A stretch of 46,641 nt of DNA from Chloroflexota bacterium (GCA_021787395.1 JAJYLZ010000001.1:131967-178607); one strand, 5' to 3'; positions 10,974 to 19,430 are shown, counted from the first letter of the stretch. Made by a program: numbers and translations. The notes: generated from the letters alone by a model not told the origin.

Positions 10974-12311
10974 TCAGCGGTCGGCGACCGCAGTCCGCGC
11001 CCGCTCGGCGATGGCGGCGATCGGCCCGTCGAGCGAGCCGCTGACCGGGTCCAGTTCGTAGCGGACGCGGACGATGGGCTTCCGGGTCGTGAGCACGCGG
11101 GTCAGGTCGATCGGGGTGGCCGCGAGGACCACGTCCGCCGGGGCGGCGTCGAGCGCGAGCTGCAGCTCGTGCACCTGCTTGGCGCCGTAGCCCATCGCCG
11201 GGAGCAGCCGCTCGAGCCGCGGATACGCGGCGAGCGTGCCGGCAAGCTCGCCGGCGGCGTAGGGCCTGGGGTCCACGATCTCCGCCGCGCCGAACCGCCT
11301 CGCGGCGACGACGCCCGCGCCGTAGGTCATCCCGCCGTGGGTCAGCGTCGGGCCGTCCTCGACGACCACGACGCGCTTGCCGGCGACGTCGCCGCCCTCG
11401 AGGGCGAGCGAGGAGCGGGCCTCGACGACTGCCGCCCGCGGGTTCGCGGCGGCGATGTCCGCCCGGACCTGGGCGAGCGCCTCCGGCGTGGCCGAGTCGA
11501 TCTTGTTGATGACCACGATGTCGGCCATCCGCAGGTTGGCCTCGCCGGGGTGGTACTTGAGCTCGTGGCCGGGCCGGAGCGGGTCGGCCACCACCACCAT
11601 CAGGTCCGGCCGGTAGAACGGCAGGTCGTTGTTCCCGCCGTCCCAGATCACGACGTCGCTCTCGCGCTCCGCGGCGCGCAGGATCTCCTCGTAGTCCACG
11701 CCCGCGAACACCAGGCGGCCCGCGTCGAGGTGCGGCTCGTACTCCTCGCGCTCCTCGATGGTGGTGTTGTACCGGTCGAGGTCCGCGTAGCTCTCGTAGC
11801 GCTGGCAGCGCTGGGCCACGAGATCGCCGTACGGCATCGGGTGCCGCACCACGGCCACCTTGAGGCCCTGCGCCTCGAGCGCCCGGGCCACGAAGCGGCT
11901 GGTCTGGCTCTTGCCGCTGCCCGTCCGGACGGCGCACACGGCCACCACCGGCCGGCTGGACGCGAGCATCGTCGCGTCGGGGCCCAGCAGCTTGAAGTCC
12001 GCTCCCGCGGCCAGCGCCCGGCTCGCGGCGTGCATCACCTGCTCGTGGGAGACGTCGCTGTAGGCGAACACGACCGTGTCCACCTCGTGCTCGGCGATCA
12101 GCGTCTCGAGCTCGGCCTCGGGCCGGATGGGGATCCCGGCGGGATAGCGGTCACCCGCGAGCTCGGGCGGGTACCGCCGGTCGGCGATGCCGGGGATCTG
12201 GGTCGCCGTGAACGCAACCACCTCGACGCTCGGGTCGTCACGGTAGACGACGTTGAAGTCGTGGAAGTCCCGCCCGGCGGCGCCCATGATCAGCACGCGT
12301 TCGGTGCGCAT
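10974..12311 (-). CDS. cpgS: CpgS-like P-loop protein (annotated as cyclic 2,3-diphosphoglycerate synthetase)
   Basis: The 445-aa product has an N-terminal nucleotide-binding-like domain (MGAAGRDFHDFNVVYRDD), a Walker A VRTGSGKS at about 128-135, VVIWDGGNNDLPFY, and VVINKID (a GTPase-like NKxD). These are the hallmarks of the CpgS family, which in methanogens makes the cyclic 2,3-diphosphoglycerate osmolyte from 2,3-diphosphoglycerate and ATP. Bacterial homologues are common but their product is not generally established, so the name should be read as a family label. The ATG at 12311 is preferred over the GTG at 12317 because GAGGTG lies just upstream. It stands alone, with 332 bp of non-coding DNA before it. 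Confidence 0.78.
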   Translation of the reverse strand: MRTERVLIMGAAGRDFHDFNVVYRDDPSVEVVAFTATQIPGIADRRYPPELAGDRYPAGIPIRPEAELETLIAEHEVDTVVFAYSDVSHEQVMHAASRALAAGADFKLLGPDATMLASSRPVVAVCAVRTGSGKSQTSRFVARALEAQGLKVAVVRHPMPYGDLVAQRCQRYESYADLDRYNTTIEEREEYEPHLDAGRLVFAGVDYEEILRAAERESDVVIWDGGNNDLPFYRPDLMVVVADPLRPGHELKYHPGEANLRMADIVVINKIDSATPEALAQVRADIAAANPRAAVVEARSSLALEGGDVAGKRVVVVEDGPTLTHGGMTYGAGVVAARRFGAAEIVDPRPYAAGELAGTLAAYPRLERLLPAMGYGAKQVHELQLALDAAPADVVLAATPIDLTRVLTTRKPIVRVRYELDPVSGSLDGPIAAIAERARTAVADR

Positions 12312-12524
12312 GATCACCTCGAAGGAGGGGCACCCCGGACGCCAGCGCCGATCCGCCGGACCAGCAGGCGGGCGTGGTCACGCCGCCTCCGCACCTGGCG
12401 ATGATGGCCTGCCGGCTCGCGCCGGTCGTCGGTCGTGACGCCCCGTACAGAGGGCCGCAGGTCCTGCGAACGTGGTCCGATCGGCACTCACCGGAATCTG
12501 CGACCGACGCGACTATGCATGCGA

Positions 12525-12557
12525 GGTGGGTGCCGGAGGGGACGCCCGGCACCCACC
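12525..12557 (+). repeat. Perfect 12-bp inverted repeat, possible small-RNA stem-loop
   Basis: GGTGGGTGCCGG, a 9-nt loop, then CCGGCACCCACC. It lies 7 nt before an intrinsic-terminator-like hairpin on the plus strand. A TATGCA-like hexamer at 12514-12519 is a possible -10 for a short plus-strand transcript, but no convincing -35 was found. Confidence 0.5.
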
Positions 12558-12564
12558 CGTAACT

Positions 12565-12595
12565 CCCCCGCAGCGGCGGGGGTTCTTGTGTTTCT
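12565..12595 (+). terminator. Intrinsic terminator on the plus strand with no obvious upstream gene
   Basis: CCCCCGC-AGCG-GCGGGGG followed by TTCTTGTGTTTCT, a 7-bp GC stem with a T-rich tail in the plus-strand orientation. Both neighbouring genes lie on the minus strand, where the stem has no T-tail. It therefore suggests an unannotated plus-strand transcript. Confidence 0.6.
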
Positions 12596-12643
12596 GGGGG
12601 TCTTCTGCCGGGAGCCGCGGCGCGATGACTTCGCGGGGCGAGC

Positions 12644-13918
12644 TCAGAGCTCGTGGTGGCGCCGGGCCTGGGAGGTCAGGAAGTCGCGGTGGTCCGGGTG
12701 GGCCACGGCGATCAGCGCCTTCGCGCGCTCCCGCAGGCTCTTGCCCCAGAGCTCGGCGACACCCCACTCCGTCACGACCGTGCGCACGTGGGCGCGCGTC
12801 GTGACCACGCCGGCGCCCTCCTTGAGCGACGGCACGATCCGGCTCTGCTCGCCGTTCTGCCCGGCCGTGGACGGCATCGCGATGATCGCCCGGCCGCCGG
12901 GCGCGAGCGCCGCGCCGCGCATGAAGTCCATCTGCCCGCCCACCCCGGAGTACATCCGGTACCCGATGGAGTCGGCGACCACCTGCCCTGACAGGTCCAC
13001 CTCGATGGCGGAGTTGATCGCCACCATGTTGTGGAGCGAGCGGATGACGTGCGTGTCGTTGGTGAACTCGACCGGCCGCATCTCGACCATGGGGTTGTCG
13101 TGGACGAAGCGGAACAGGCGCGACGTCCCCATCAGGAACGTCGCGACCAGCTTGCCGCGGTTGCGCACCTTGCGGTCGCCGGTCACCACGCCCGCCTCGA
13201 CCAGGTCCACGATGGCGTCGGTGAACATCTCGGTGTGGACGCCCAGGTCCCGCTTGTCGCCGAGCAGCTCGGCGGTGGCCGCGGGGATCGCGCCGATCCC
13301 CAGCTGGAGGGTGGCCCCGTCCGGGATCAGGTCCGCCACGAAGCCGCCGATCTGCCGCTCGACCGGCCCGATCGCCGGGCGGGGCGACTCGAATGGCGGC
13401 TGGTCCGCCTCCACGGCCAGGTCGATCTGGCTGACGTGGATGAACGACTCGCCGAGCGTGCGCGGGATCGAGGGGTTGAACTGGACGATCACCGTGCGCG
13501 CCGCGTCGATGGCGGCGTGCATCGCCTCCACGGACACGCCGAGCGAGCAGAACCCGTGGGAGTCGGGCGGCGTGACATTGGCCAGGACTGCGTCGAGGGG
13601 GTAGGCGCGGCTGCGGAAGAGTGCGGGGATGTCCGAGAAGAACACCGGCACGAAGTCGGCCCGCCCCTCGTTGACGGCTTGGCGGGCGTTGGGGCCGATG
13701 AACAGGGCGCGATGGCGGAAGTGCCCTGCCATCTCCGGCCGGAGGTGAGGGCCGGGGCCCTCGAGGTGCAGGTGGGTGATCCCGACGTCGGACAGCTCGG
13801 GCGCGCGGGCGACCAGCGCGTCGAGGAGGGCCGTCGGTGTCGCGGCGGCCATCTGGATGTAGACCTGGTCGCGCGACTTGATGCCCGCGACCGCTTCCTC
13901 GGGCGAGACGATACGCAT
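12644..13918 (-). CDS. Acetyl-CoA hydrolase/transferase family protein (4-hydroxybutyrate/acetate CoA-transferase-like)
   Basis: The 424-aa protein has the two-domain family I CoA-transferase layout of Cat1/AbfT proteins. GIGAIPAATAELL followed by GVHTEMFTDAIVDLVEAG matches the conserved region near the catalytic Glu, and YSGVGGQMDFMRGA, APGGRAIIAMPSTA and VVTEWGVAELWGKS match the second half. It would move CoA between acetyl-CoA and a carboxylate such as 4-hydroxybutyrate, succinate or another acid, or hydrolyse acetyl-CoA; the substrate cannot be read from the sequence. The gene lies 108 bp after the Ddn-like gene and may extend the two-component operon. Confidence 0.82.
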   Translation of the reverse strand: MRIVSPEEAVAGIKSRDQVYIQMAAATPTALLDALVARAPELSDVGITHLHLEGPGPHLRPEMAGHFRHRALFIGPNARQAVNEGRADFVPVFFSDIPALFRSRAYPLDAVLANVTPPDSHGFCSLGVSVEAMHAAIDAARTVIVQFNPSIPRTLGESFIHVSQIDLAVEADQPPFESPRPAIGPVERQIGGFVADLIPDGATLQLGIGAIPAATAELLGDKRDLGVHTEMFTDAIVDLVEAGVVTGDRKVRNRGKLVATFLMGTSRLFRFVHDNPMVEMRPVEFTNDTHVIRSLHNMVAINSAIEVDLSGQVVADSIGYRMYSGVGGQMDFMRGAALAPGGRAIIAMPSTAGQNGEQSRIVPSLKEGAGVVTTRAHVRTVVTEWGVAELWGKSLRERAKALIAVAHPDHRDFLTSQARRHHEL

Positions 13919-14026
13919 GGGCGGAATCTGGCAGAGGCCCTTGGAGGCGGGCCCGGCCGGATGGCACGGACGACCGGGCCGCGGGGCCCGACGGTGTCCT
14001 GCAGATGTCCCGGGCTGACTACCCCG

Positions 14027-14362
14027 TCAGTCGACGAACCGCACCCCGAACGCCGGGCCGCTGCCCAGCCCCTCGGATGGCGTGCCGTACTTGAGGATCA
14101 ACGCCCGGACCGCGGCGGCGCGCTCGTCGCCCTCGAGCTCGCGCGCCACCGCGGACCGGCGCAGCGTGCCGATCGTGACCTCGCAGCGGGGATCGGCGAG
14201 CAGGTTCAGGGCCCAGTCCGCGCGCGGCGACCCGGCCGCCAGGCACAGGGTCCCGTCCGGCTGCTCGACGAACCCGACGACGACCCGGACGGGGCGCCCC
14301 GTGACCCGACCCCGCGTCTCGACGCGGGCGATCCGGCCCCAGGCGACGAGATCGTCCTCCAC
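14027..14362 (-). CDS. DUF385/Ddn-like deazaflavin-type oxidoreductase, small
   Basis: A 111-aa protein with a split beta-barrel pattern: TRGRVTGRPVRVVVGFV, DGTLCLAAGSPRADWALNLL and ADPRCEVTIG. This is the signature of the F420-dependent Ddn/nitroreductase-like family (PF04075), where the SxxADWxxNL stretch borders the cofactor and substrate site. Cofactor F420 is inferred from family only. The start is a GTG at 14362 without a strong ribosome-binding site. It lies 39 nt downstream of the DosR-like regulator on the same strand, so it is probably co-transcribed with the kinase-regulator pair. Confidence 0.72.
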   Translation of the reverse strand: MEDDLVAWGRIARVETRGRVTGRPVRVVVGFVEQPDGTLCLAAGSPRADWALNLLADPRCEVTIGTLRRSAVARELEGDERAAAVRALILKYGTPSEGLGSGPAFGVRFVD

Positions 14363-14401
14363 GCTGCTTCGGCTGCCAGCGGGCCCTGGACCGAAGGGGC
14401 G

Positions 14402-15073
14402 CTACGCCCCGCCGCGGTCGAGGCGGTGCTTGGCGACGAAGGCGGCGGCCTGCGCGCGCCGCTCGAGGTTCAGCTTGGACAGGATGGAGCTCACGTAGTT
14501 CTTGACCGTCTTGTCCGAGAGGAAGACCTCGGCGGCGATCTCCTTGTTGGTCTTCCCCTCGGCGACGAGGAGCAGGATCCGCTGCTCCTGCGCCGTGAGC
14601 TGCGCCATCTCGTCCGTATAGGCACCGGTGGCGATCCGCCGCACCCGCTCCAGCACCTTCTCGGTGACCGCCGGGTCGAGCAGCGATTCGCCGCGGCCCA
14701 CGGACTCGAGGGCCGCGACGAGGTCCCGCGCGCGGATCTGCTTGAGCAGGTAGCCCGAGGCGCCGGCGACGATGGCCGACAGGACGGCTTCCTCGTCAGG
14801 GTATGAGGTCAGCATCACGACGCGCGTGGCCGGCAGCTCCGCCCGGATCTCCCGGCAGGCCTCGATGCCGGACCCGTCCGGCAGCCGCACGTCCATCACC
14901 ACGATGTCGGGCTGGAAGCGGCGTGCCTGCTCGATGGACTCGGCGGCCGAGCCCGCCTCGGCGACGACCTGGAACCCCTCGCGGCGGTCGAGGAGGGCGA
15001 CGAGGCCCTGGCGGACCACCTCGTGGTCGTCGACGACCAGCAGGCGCATCGGACGCGAGCTCAGATCAGTCAC
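14402..15073 (-). CDS. NarL/DosR-type response regulator
   Basis: The 223-aa protein has a receiver domain (LLVVDDHEVVRQGLVALLD, phospho-acceptor Asp61 in VVMDVRLPDGSGIEACR, MLTSYPDEEAVLSAI, then GASGYLLKQI) and a C-terminal LuxR HTH (LTAQEQRILLLVAEGKTNKE and FLSDKTVKNYVSSILSKL). The wording around the receiver end and the HTH is close to mycobacterial DosR/DevR, including the GESLLDPAVTEKVLERVR linker. It begins with GTG 2 nt after the kinase stop. By family it would activate genes for hypoxic survival; the local hydrogenase, Usp and Ddn-like genes are plausible but unproven targets. Confidence 0.88.
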   Translation of the reverse strand: MTDLSSRPMRLLVVDDHEVVRQGLVALLDRREGFQVVAEAGSAAESIEQARRFQPDIVVMDVRLPDGSGIEACREIRAELPATRVVMLTSYPDEEAVLSAIVAGASGYLLKQIRARDLVAALESVGRGESLLDPAVTEKVLERVRRIATGAYTDEMAQLTAQEQRILLLVAEGKTNKEIAAEVFLSDKTVKNYVSSILSKLNLERRAQAAAFVAKHRLDRGGA

Positions 15074-15075
15074 AG

Positions 15076-16683
15076 TTACTCAGTCTCCGACCCTGAAGGA
15101 GGGACGCTCCCCGGTGCCTCGCTGGACAGCGGCACTCGCACGATGATACGCGTGCCAGTGCCATCGGGCCGCTCGATTACGAACGAACCGCCCATCCCGA
15201 CGGCGCGGTCGTTCATGTTCTGCAGCCCCTGATGGCGGCCGTGGCGGTCGGGTCCGGCCTGGCTGGCGGGATCGAAGCCCCGACCGTTGTCCTCGATGCA
15301 CAGGACCAGCTGATCCGCCTCCCGGGTGAGCACGAGCTGCGTGCGCGTGGCCCCGGAGTGGCGCGCCACGTTGGAGAACGCCTCGCGCGCGATGAACAGC
15401 AGGTCCGAGGTCCGGTCCGGGGGCATCGAGCGGAGCGTCGCGGCCCCGTCGTCGAGGTCCAGCTCCAGGTCGATGACCGCGGTCATCCCCAGCTCCTCCC
15501 CCAGCCGCGCCAGCGCCTCGACCGGGTCCTCCTCGCCGCCCATCATCGGCCGCAGCCGGAGGATGTAGGAGCGGATGTCGGCGATGACGAGGTTGAGCGC
15601 GTCGATCGCCCGGTCCACGCGGGCGACGGCCTCGATGCGGCCCTGGGCGTCCTCGACCAGCTCCGGCACGTCCTCGAGCGAGAGGCCGACCGCGTAGATC
15701 GCCTGGATGATCCCGTCGTGCAGGTCCTTGCCGATGCGCTCGCGCTCCTCAACCACCGCGAGGCGCTGCACCCGGTCGTGGAGGCGTGCGTTCTCGATGG
15801 CGATCCCCGCGTGCAGGGCGAACATCTCGACGAGGTGCTCGTCCTCGGTCGTGAACGCCTCGCCGCTGCGCTTGTCGGTCAGGTACAGGTTGCCGACCGA
15901 GTGGCCCTTGACCCACACGGGGGCGCCGAGGAACGAGGTCATCATCGGATGGTGGGGCGGGAAGCCGTACGCGGTCGGATCCTGGCGGATGTCGTCCACG
16001 CGCAGGGTCCGGCCCTCGCGGATGATCCGTCCCAGGAGGCCCATGCCGTGGGGCACTGGGCCGATCCTCCCCCGCTGCTCCGGCGTGACGCCGCTCGAGA
16101 TGAAGCGCTCGATGCGGCCCCGGCCGTCGGCGATGCCCAGGGCCGCGAAGCGGGCGTCCACCAGCTCGCGCACGCGCTCGACGATGACGTTGAGCACCCG
16201 GTCGATGTCCAGCTCGGCGGCGACGGCGCGGGTCGCCGCCTCGAGGGCCGCCAGGCGCTCGGCGCGCGCGTGCACCTCGGCCCGGGACCACGCGGCGTCG
16301 ACGGCCACCTCGAGCATCCGGACCAGCGCCTCGGCGGTGCCGTCCGGGGCGTCGAGGACCAGGCGGCCGAGGGCGCGGCCCCCGTGATCGGACCCGAGGC
16401 TGAACACCGCCAGCCCGGCGCGCTCCGCCTCTGCCGAGGCCTGCGCCAGCGACCCGGCACCGACCTCGAGCCGGGGCAGGGGCGGCGCGCTCACCTCGAG
16501 CACCGCGCCCCGGGCGCCGACCACCCCGAGGACCGCGCCCAGGGCCGACCCCACCGCCTGCCGGGATTCCGGCGAGGGCTCTTGCTGCCATCGATCCAGC
16601 GCCTCGAGGACCGGCACGAGCGGGAACGGTCCCGAGGCGTGCTCAGCCTGCGTGCTGCTGGTGGGGCTCTGAGCCTGTGACAC
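15076..16683 (-). CDS. DosS/NarX-like GAF-domain histidine kinase
   Basis: The 535-aa soluble kinase has a weakly conserved N-terminal GAF-like region (about 20-140), a clear GAF domain (about 155-302, with RIGPVPHGMGLLGRIIREGR and SFLGAPVWVKGHSVGNLYLT), a HisKA_3 dimerisation domain with phospho-acceptor His322 in GKDLHDGIIQAIYAVGLSLE, and a HATPase domain (AREAFSNVARHSGAT, EDNGRGFDP). The order and motif wording resemble DosS/DosT. I cannot identify a heme ligand, so oxygen or redox sensing is inferred from similarity only. No membrane segments. It forms an operon with the DosR-like regulator downstream. Confidence 0.85.
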   Translation of the reverse strand: MSQAQSPTSSTQAEHASGPFPLVPVLEALDRWQQEPSPESRQAVGSALGAVLGVVGARGAVLEVSAPPLPRLEVGAGSLAQASAEAERAGLAVFSLGSDHGGRALGRLVLDAPDGTAEALVRMLEVAVDAAWSRAEVHARAERLAALEAATRAVAAELDIDRVLNVIVERVRELVDARFAALGIADGRGRIERFISSGVTPEQRGRIGPVPHGMGLLGRIIREGRTLRVDDIRQDPTAYGFPPHHPMMTSFLGAPVWVKGHSVGNLYLTDKRSGEAFTTEDEHLVEMFALHAGIAIENARLHDRVQRLAVVEERERIGKDLHDGIIQAIYAVGLSLEDVPELVEDAQGRIEAVARVDRAIDALNLVIADIRSYILRLRPMMGGEEDPVEALARLGEELGMTAVIDLELDLDDGAATLRSMPPDRTSDLLFIAREAFSNVARHSGATRTQLVLTREADQLVLCIEDNGRGFDPASQAGPDRHGRHQGLQNMNDRAVGMGGSFVIERPDGTGTRIIVRVPLSSEAPGSVPPSGSETE

Positions 16684-16830
16684 GCGGTGAGCCTACCAGT
16701 CCGACGCCAGCCACGGGTCACGCCGCCCGTGCCTTCGGGCCATTGGTCACTTCGCAGGCCGGGGCGCGTCCCCGGACCATTCGCCCATCCGGGTATGAAC
16801 CCGTCCATCGGAGGGCCTGCGGAGCCTGCT

Positions 16831-16965
16831 ATGTCGTCCCACCCCACGCCCGCCAGGAGCGCATCGGTCGAGCAGCGCCGCCAATCGCGATACGGGTTCC
16901 GCGCCGGCCATGGCATCGTCATCAGCGCCGGCGTCACCGCCGTCTGCAACCCCCTCACGGCGTAG
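16831..16965 (+). CDS. Possible 44-aa small protein in the kinase/Usp divergent region
   Basis: An ATG at 16831 has GGAG 6 nt upstream and opens 44 codons with about 90% G/C in third positions, ending in TAG at 16963-16965. The product is basic and Ser/Pro-rich at first, then GHGIVISAGVTAVCNPL, a short hydrophobic stretch. I recognise no family. It may be a leader of the Usp gene 100 bp downstream or simply chance in GC-rich DNA. The rest of the 382-bp gap shows nothing else that I can support. Confidence 0.25.
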   Translation: MSSHPTPARSASVEQRRQSRYGFRAGHGIVISAGVTAVCNPLTA

Positions 16966-17065
16966 GGCTGCGCAGTCGATGGCGCTCGCGACGACGCGCA
17001 CCGGCCAGGCACCGGCCCCGAGGCCGGAGCCGGGTGCGCCCGCCGCAAGCGGCCCGGGGTCGCAC

Positions 17066-17503
17066 ATGAAGAAGCTGCTCCTCGCGACGGACCTGACCGA
17101 CGCGTCTGCATCCGCCACCGACGAGGCATTCGAGCTGGCCAGCCGGCTCGACGCCTCGCTGCTCGTGGTGTCGATCATCGACCCCGGCTCGCTGCTGCTG
17201 CCGGGCGGCAGGTTCCGCGTCCGGGTGGACCAGGTCCGCGAGCGGCGCGAACAGCTGGCCCAGGAGCTCGTCGAGCGGGGGCGGGCCGCCGGGATCGAGG
17301 TGTCGTTCCTGATCTGGACCGGCGATCCGGGCGACATGATCATCGAGGCCGCCGAGGCCGAGCACGCCGACATGATCCTGGTGGGCAGCCACGGCCGCGG
17401 CGCCGTCGGCCGCCTGTTCCTGGGCAGCGTGTCCGAGCACGTCGTCCGCAACGCGCCATGCCCGGTGCTGGTGGTCCGGCCCCGGGAGGGACCGGTCAAC
17501 TAG
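17066..17503 (+). CDS. Universal stress protein (UspA family)
   Basis: The 145-aa product starts MKKLLLATDLTDASASATDE and ends with GSHGRGAVGRLFLGSVSEHV and NAPCPVLVVRP, the G-x2-G-x9-G(S) ATP-binding pattern of nucleotide-binding Usp proteins. Length is standard for a single-domain Usp. The ATG at 17066 is where conservation begins; the longer open frame upstream is Ala/Pro-rich. It is divergent from the DosS-like kinase, and Usp proteins are classical members of DosR-type dormancy regulons, which suggests joint control. Confidence 0.88.
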   Translation: MKKLLLATDLTDASASATDEAFELASRLDASLLVVSIIDPGSLLLPGGRFRVRVDQVRERREQLAQELVERGRAAGIEVSFLIWTGDPGDMIIEAAEAEHADMILVGSHGRGAVGRLFLGSVSEHVVRNAPCPVLVVRPREGPVN

Positions 17504-17533
17504 CCGACACCGCCCCCGACTCCGCCTGCCCCG

Positions 17534-17570
17534 ACGACGCCCGGTCGACTCTCCCCCGACCGGGCGTCGT
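17534..17570. terminator. Bidirectional terminator between Usp and the CoA-transferase genes
   Basis: A 13-bp perfect inverted repeat, ACGACGCCCGGTC and GACCGGGCGTCGT, around an 11-nt loop, placed between two convergent genes. It lacks a T-run, but position and stem strength fit a shared terminator. Confidence 0.65.
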
Positions 17571-17582
17571 GCCGCCCGGGGC

Positions 17583-18362
17583 CTACTTGGTGTAGATGCC
17601 GCCCGGGTCGAGCTCCTCGCGGACGAGGCGCAGCTCCTCCGCGGTCGGCGGCGGCGTGGTCTGGAGATCGGCGCTGACCTTCGGCTCCCAGGCGATCGTG
17701 GCACGGACCTCCTCGAGGGTCGCGCCGGGGTGCAGGGAATCGAGGCGCATCTCACCGGTGTCGTCGAAGTGCCAGATCCCGAGGTCGGTCACGACCACGC
17801 TCGGCCCGCGACCGTTCCAGCCGCCCGCTCTCCGGATCGCCTCGGACTGCTCCGCGCCGCCCAGGTTGCCGGGCGACGTCCGGAAGTCGATCCGGTCCAC
17901 GAACGAGCGCTTCGACTGGCGCATGATCACGAACACCTCGCGGGCGTTGATCGCGATCTCGCAGGCGCCGCCGGACCCCGGCAGCCGGGTCCTGGGCCGC
18001 TCGTAGTCGCCGATGACCGTGGTGTTGATGTTGCCGAAGCGGTCGATCTGCGCGGCGCCCAGGAAGCCGACGTCCACCAGCCCGCGCTGGAGGTAGTAGC
18101 CGAACAGCTCGAACATCGAGACCACGGCCGTGGCGCCGGTGACGATGGTCGGGTCCCCGATCGAGAGCGGCAGGCGGGCGGGCCGGGCGCCGAACACGCC
18201 GGCCTCGTACACCATCTCGAGGTCGGGGGCGACGGTGCGCTTGGCCAGGTTGACCGCGATGTTGGGCAGGCCGACGCCCACGAAGCAGACGCGGGCGGTG
18301 GCGAGCTCGCGCGCAGCGGCCGCGATCATCATCTCGCTCTTGGAGAAGCCGAGCTCGCTCAT
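17583..18362 (-). CDS. CoA-transferase subunit B (glutaconate CoA-transferase/IpdB-like)
   Basis: The 259-aa product has VGVGLPNIAVNLAKRT, MVYEAGVFGARP (the E-x-G type active-site region of family I beta subunits), VGFLGAAQIDRFGNINTTVI and GSGGACEIAINA. It pairs with the A subunit encoded just upstream, overlapping by 4 nt (ATGA). Together they should transfer CoA to or from a dicarboxylate or branched acid; closest recognisable types are glutaconate CoA-transferase and actinobacterial IpdAB. IpdAB is a ring-opening hydrolase in steroid breakdown, but no other steroid genes are seen here, so a fermentation or amino-acid role is as likely. Confidence 0.82.
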   Translation of the reverse strand: MSELGFSKSEMMIAAAARELATARVCFVGVGLPNIAVNLAKRTVAPDLEMVYEAGVFGARPARLPLSIGDPTIVTGATAVVSMFELFGYYLQRGLVDVGFLGAAQIDRFGNINTTVIGDYERPRTRLPGSGGACEIAINAREVFVIMRQSKRSFVDRIDFRTSPGNLGGAEQSEAIRRAGGWNGRGPSVVVTDLGIWHFDDTGEMRLDSLHPGATLEEVRATIAWEPKVSADLQTTPPPTAEELRLVREELDPGGIYTK

Positions 18363-19285
18363 CGGTAGCTCCCGTAGTCCACCGATCCGGACGGGGCCGG
18401 ACCCGGGCGGAGGGATGCGATGCGCTCGGCGCCCAGCTTCTCCACGTAGGCGGCGCGGTCCGGCAGGTCGTAGACCCACTCGCGCAGCCAGGCCTGGACC
18501 TTGTCCTCGTCGCGGCTGATCGGGTCCCAGTCGAGGTAGAAGCGGTTGTCGCGGTCGTAGGCGCCCTGGACGTAGGATGGGTGGGCGCCGAACGGCTCCA
18601 CCACGACCGCGTCCACGATCAGGCCGGGGATCACCGTCCGGTTCGGGTCGGCGCGGACCACGCTCTCGTCCACCAGCTCCTCGACCACCACGATCACCCG
18701 GTCCGCCGCGAACGCCGCCTCCTTCTGGCAGCCGAGCAGACCCCAGATCTGGGTGTCGCCGCTGGCGTCTGCCCGCTGCGCGTGGATGATCGCCACGTCG
18801 GGGTTGAGGGGCGGGACGCAGTAGAGGACCTCGTCCGAGTACGGCGACTTGATCGGCCGGATGAGGGGGTTCGCCTTGGGCAGGTCGGACTCGAAGTAAG
18901 AGCGGAGGGGCATGAACGGCAGGTTGGTGGCGCCCGCCGTGTAGCGGGCCACCATGCCGAAGTGGCTGTACTCCTCGATCTCGAGGGGCGGCTCCCCGGC
19001 CAGGGACGCGGGCTCGATCCGCCGGCGGATGGCGTTGAGGCCGCCGACCCCCGGGTTGCCGAGCCACGAGAAGATCAGCTTGCGGGCCACGCCGCCGGCG
19101 ATCATCTGGTCGTAGATCACGTCCGGCGTCATCCGCGCGAGCACGAGGTCCCGCTTGCGCTGGCGCACGATCTCGTGCCCGGCCGAGAAGCCGATCAGGT
19201 GCGTGAACCCCTCGATCGCGACCGTGTCGCCGTCGCGGACGAGCGCCGCCACGGCATCGCGCATCGAGGTGACCTTGCCCGTCAT
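18359..19285 (-). CDS. CoA-transferase subunit A (glutaconate CoA-transferase/IpdA-like)
   Basis: The 308-aa protein opens with DAVAALVRDGDTVAIEGFTH, the N-terminal signature of family I CoA-transferase alpha subunits, followed by KLIFSWLGNPGVGGLNAIRR and PPLNPDVAIIHAQRADASGD (the glutaconate CoA-transferase-type core). Start ATG at 19285 matches the beginning of conservation; the frame continues upstream with low-complexity residues. It is the first gene of a two-gene unit, 145 bp after the aminotransferase gene, separated by hairpin structures. Confidence 0.82.
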   Translation of the reverse strand: MTGKVTSMRDAVAALVRDGDTVAIEGFTHLIGFSAGHEIVRQRKRDLVLARMTPDVIYDQMIAGGVARKLIFSWLGNPGVGGLNAIRRRIEPASLAGEPPLEIEEYSHFGMVARYTAGATNLPFMPLRSYFESDLPKANPLIRPIKSPYSDEVLYCVPPLNPDVAIIHAQRADASGDTQIWGLLGCQKEAAFAADRVIVVVEELVDESVVRADPNRTVIPGLIVDAVVVEPFGAHPSYVQGAYDRDNRFYLDWDPISRDEDKVQAWLREWVYDLPDRAAYVEKLGAERIASLRPGPAPSGSVDYGSYR

Positions 19286-19395
19286 CCGAACTCCGCTCCT
19301 GCCGGCCCCGGCTGCGCGGGCCGGCGCGTGCAAACAGGGTCCTGCAGCCAGCGTGCGGCGTGGGCCGTAGTGTACGGCTGGCCCCGGGGGCCGAA

Positions 19396-19419
19396 GGCCG
19401 CCCCGGCCCGTGGGCGGCC
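19396..19419. terminator. Hairpin downstream of the aminotransferase gene
   Basis: GGCCGCCC, an 8-nt loop, GGGCGGCC, located 11 bp beyond the gabT-like stop on the minus strand. A second palindrome, GGCCCCGGGGGCC, is at 19380-19392. Neither has a T-tail. Confidence 0.45.
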
Positions 19420-19430
19420 CGCCTGGAGCG

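Larger units (their letters stand above)
12312..12643. other. 332-bp intergenic region with tandem hairpins
   Basis: No supported gene. It contains a 12-bp inverted repeat (12525-12557) directly followed by a terminator-like hairpin (12565-12595), described separately. The short plus-strand open frame 12374-12562 ends 2 nt before the terminator but has no ribosome-binding site or recognisable features. Confidence 0.5.

Noticed and set aside
12374..12562. A 62-aa plus-strand protein ending at the orphan terminator
   Set aside because: No ribosome-binding site, no recognisable composition or motif, and it crosses the 12-bp inverted repeat; a non-coding transcript is more likely.
12525..12582. 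Guanidine-II (mini-ykkC) riboswitch
   Set aside because: A GGGACGCCC-like stretch is present, but the two stems do not both carry ACGR loops and the following gene on that strand is absent.
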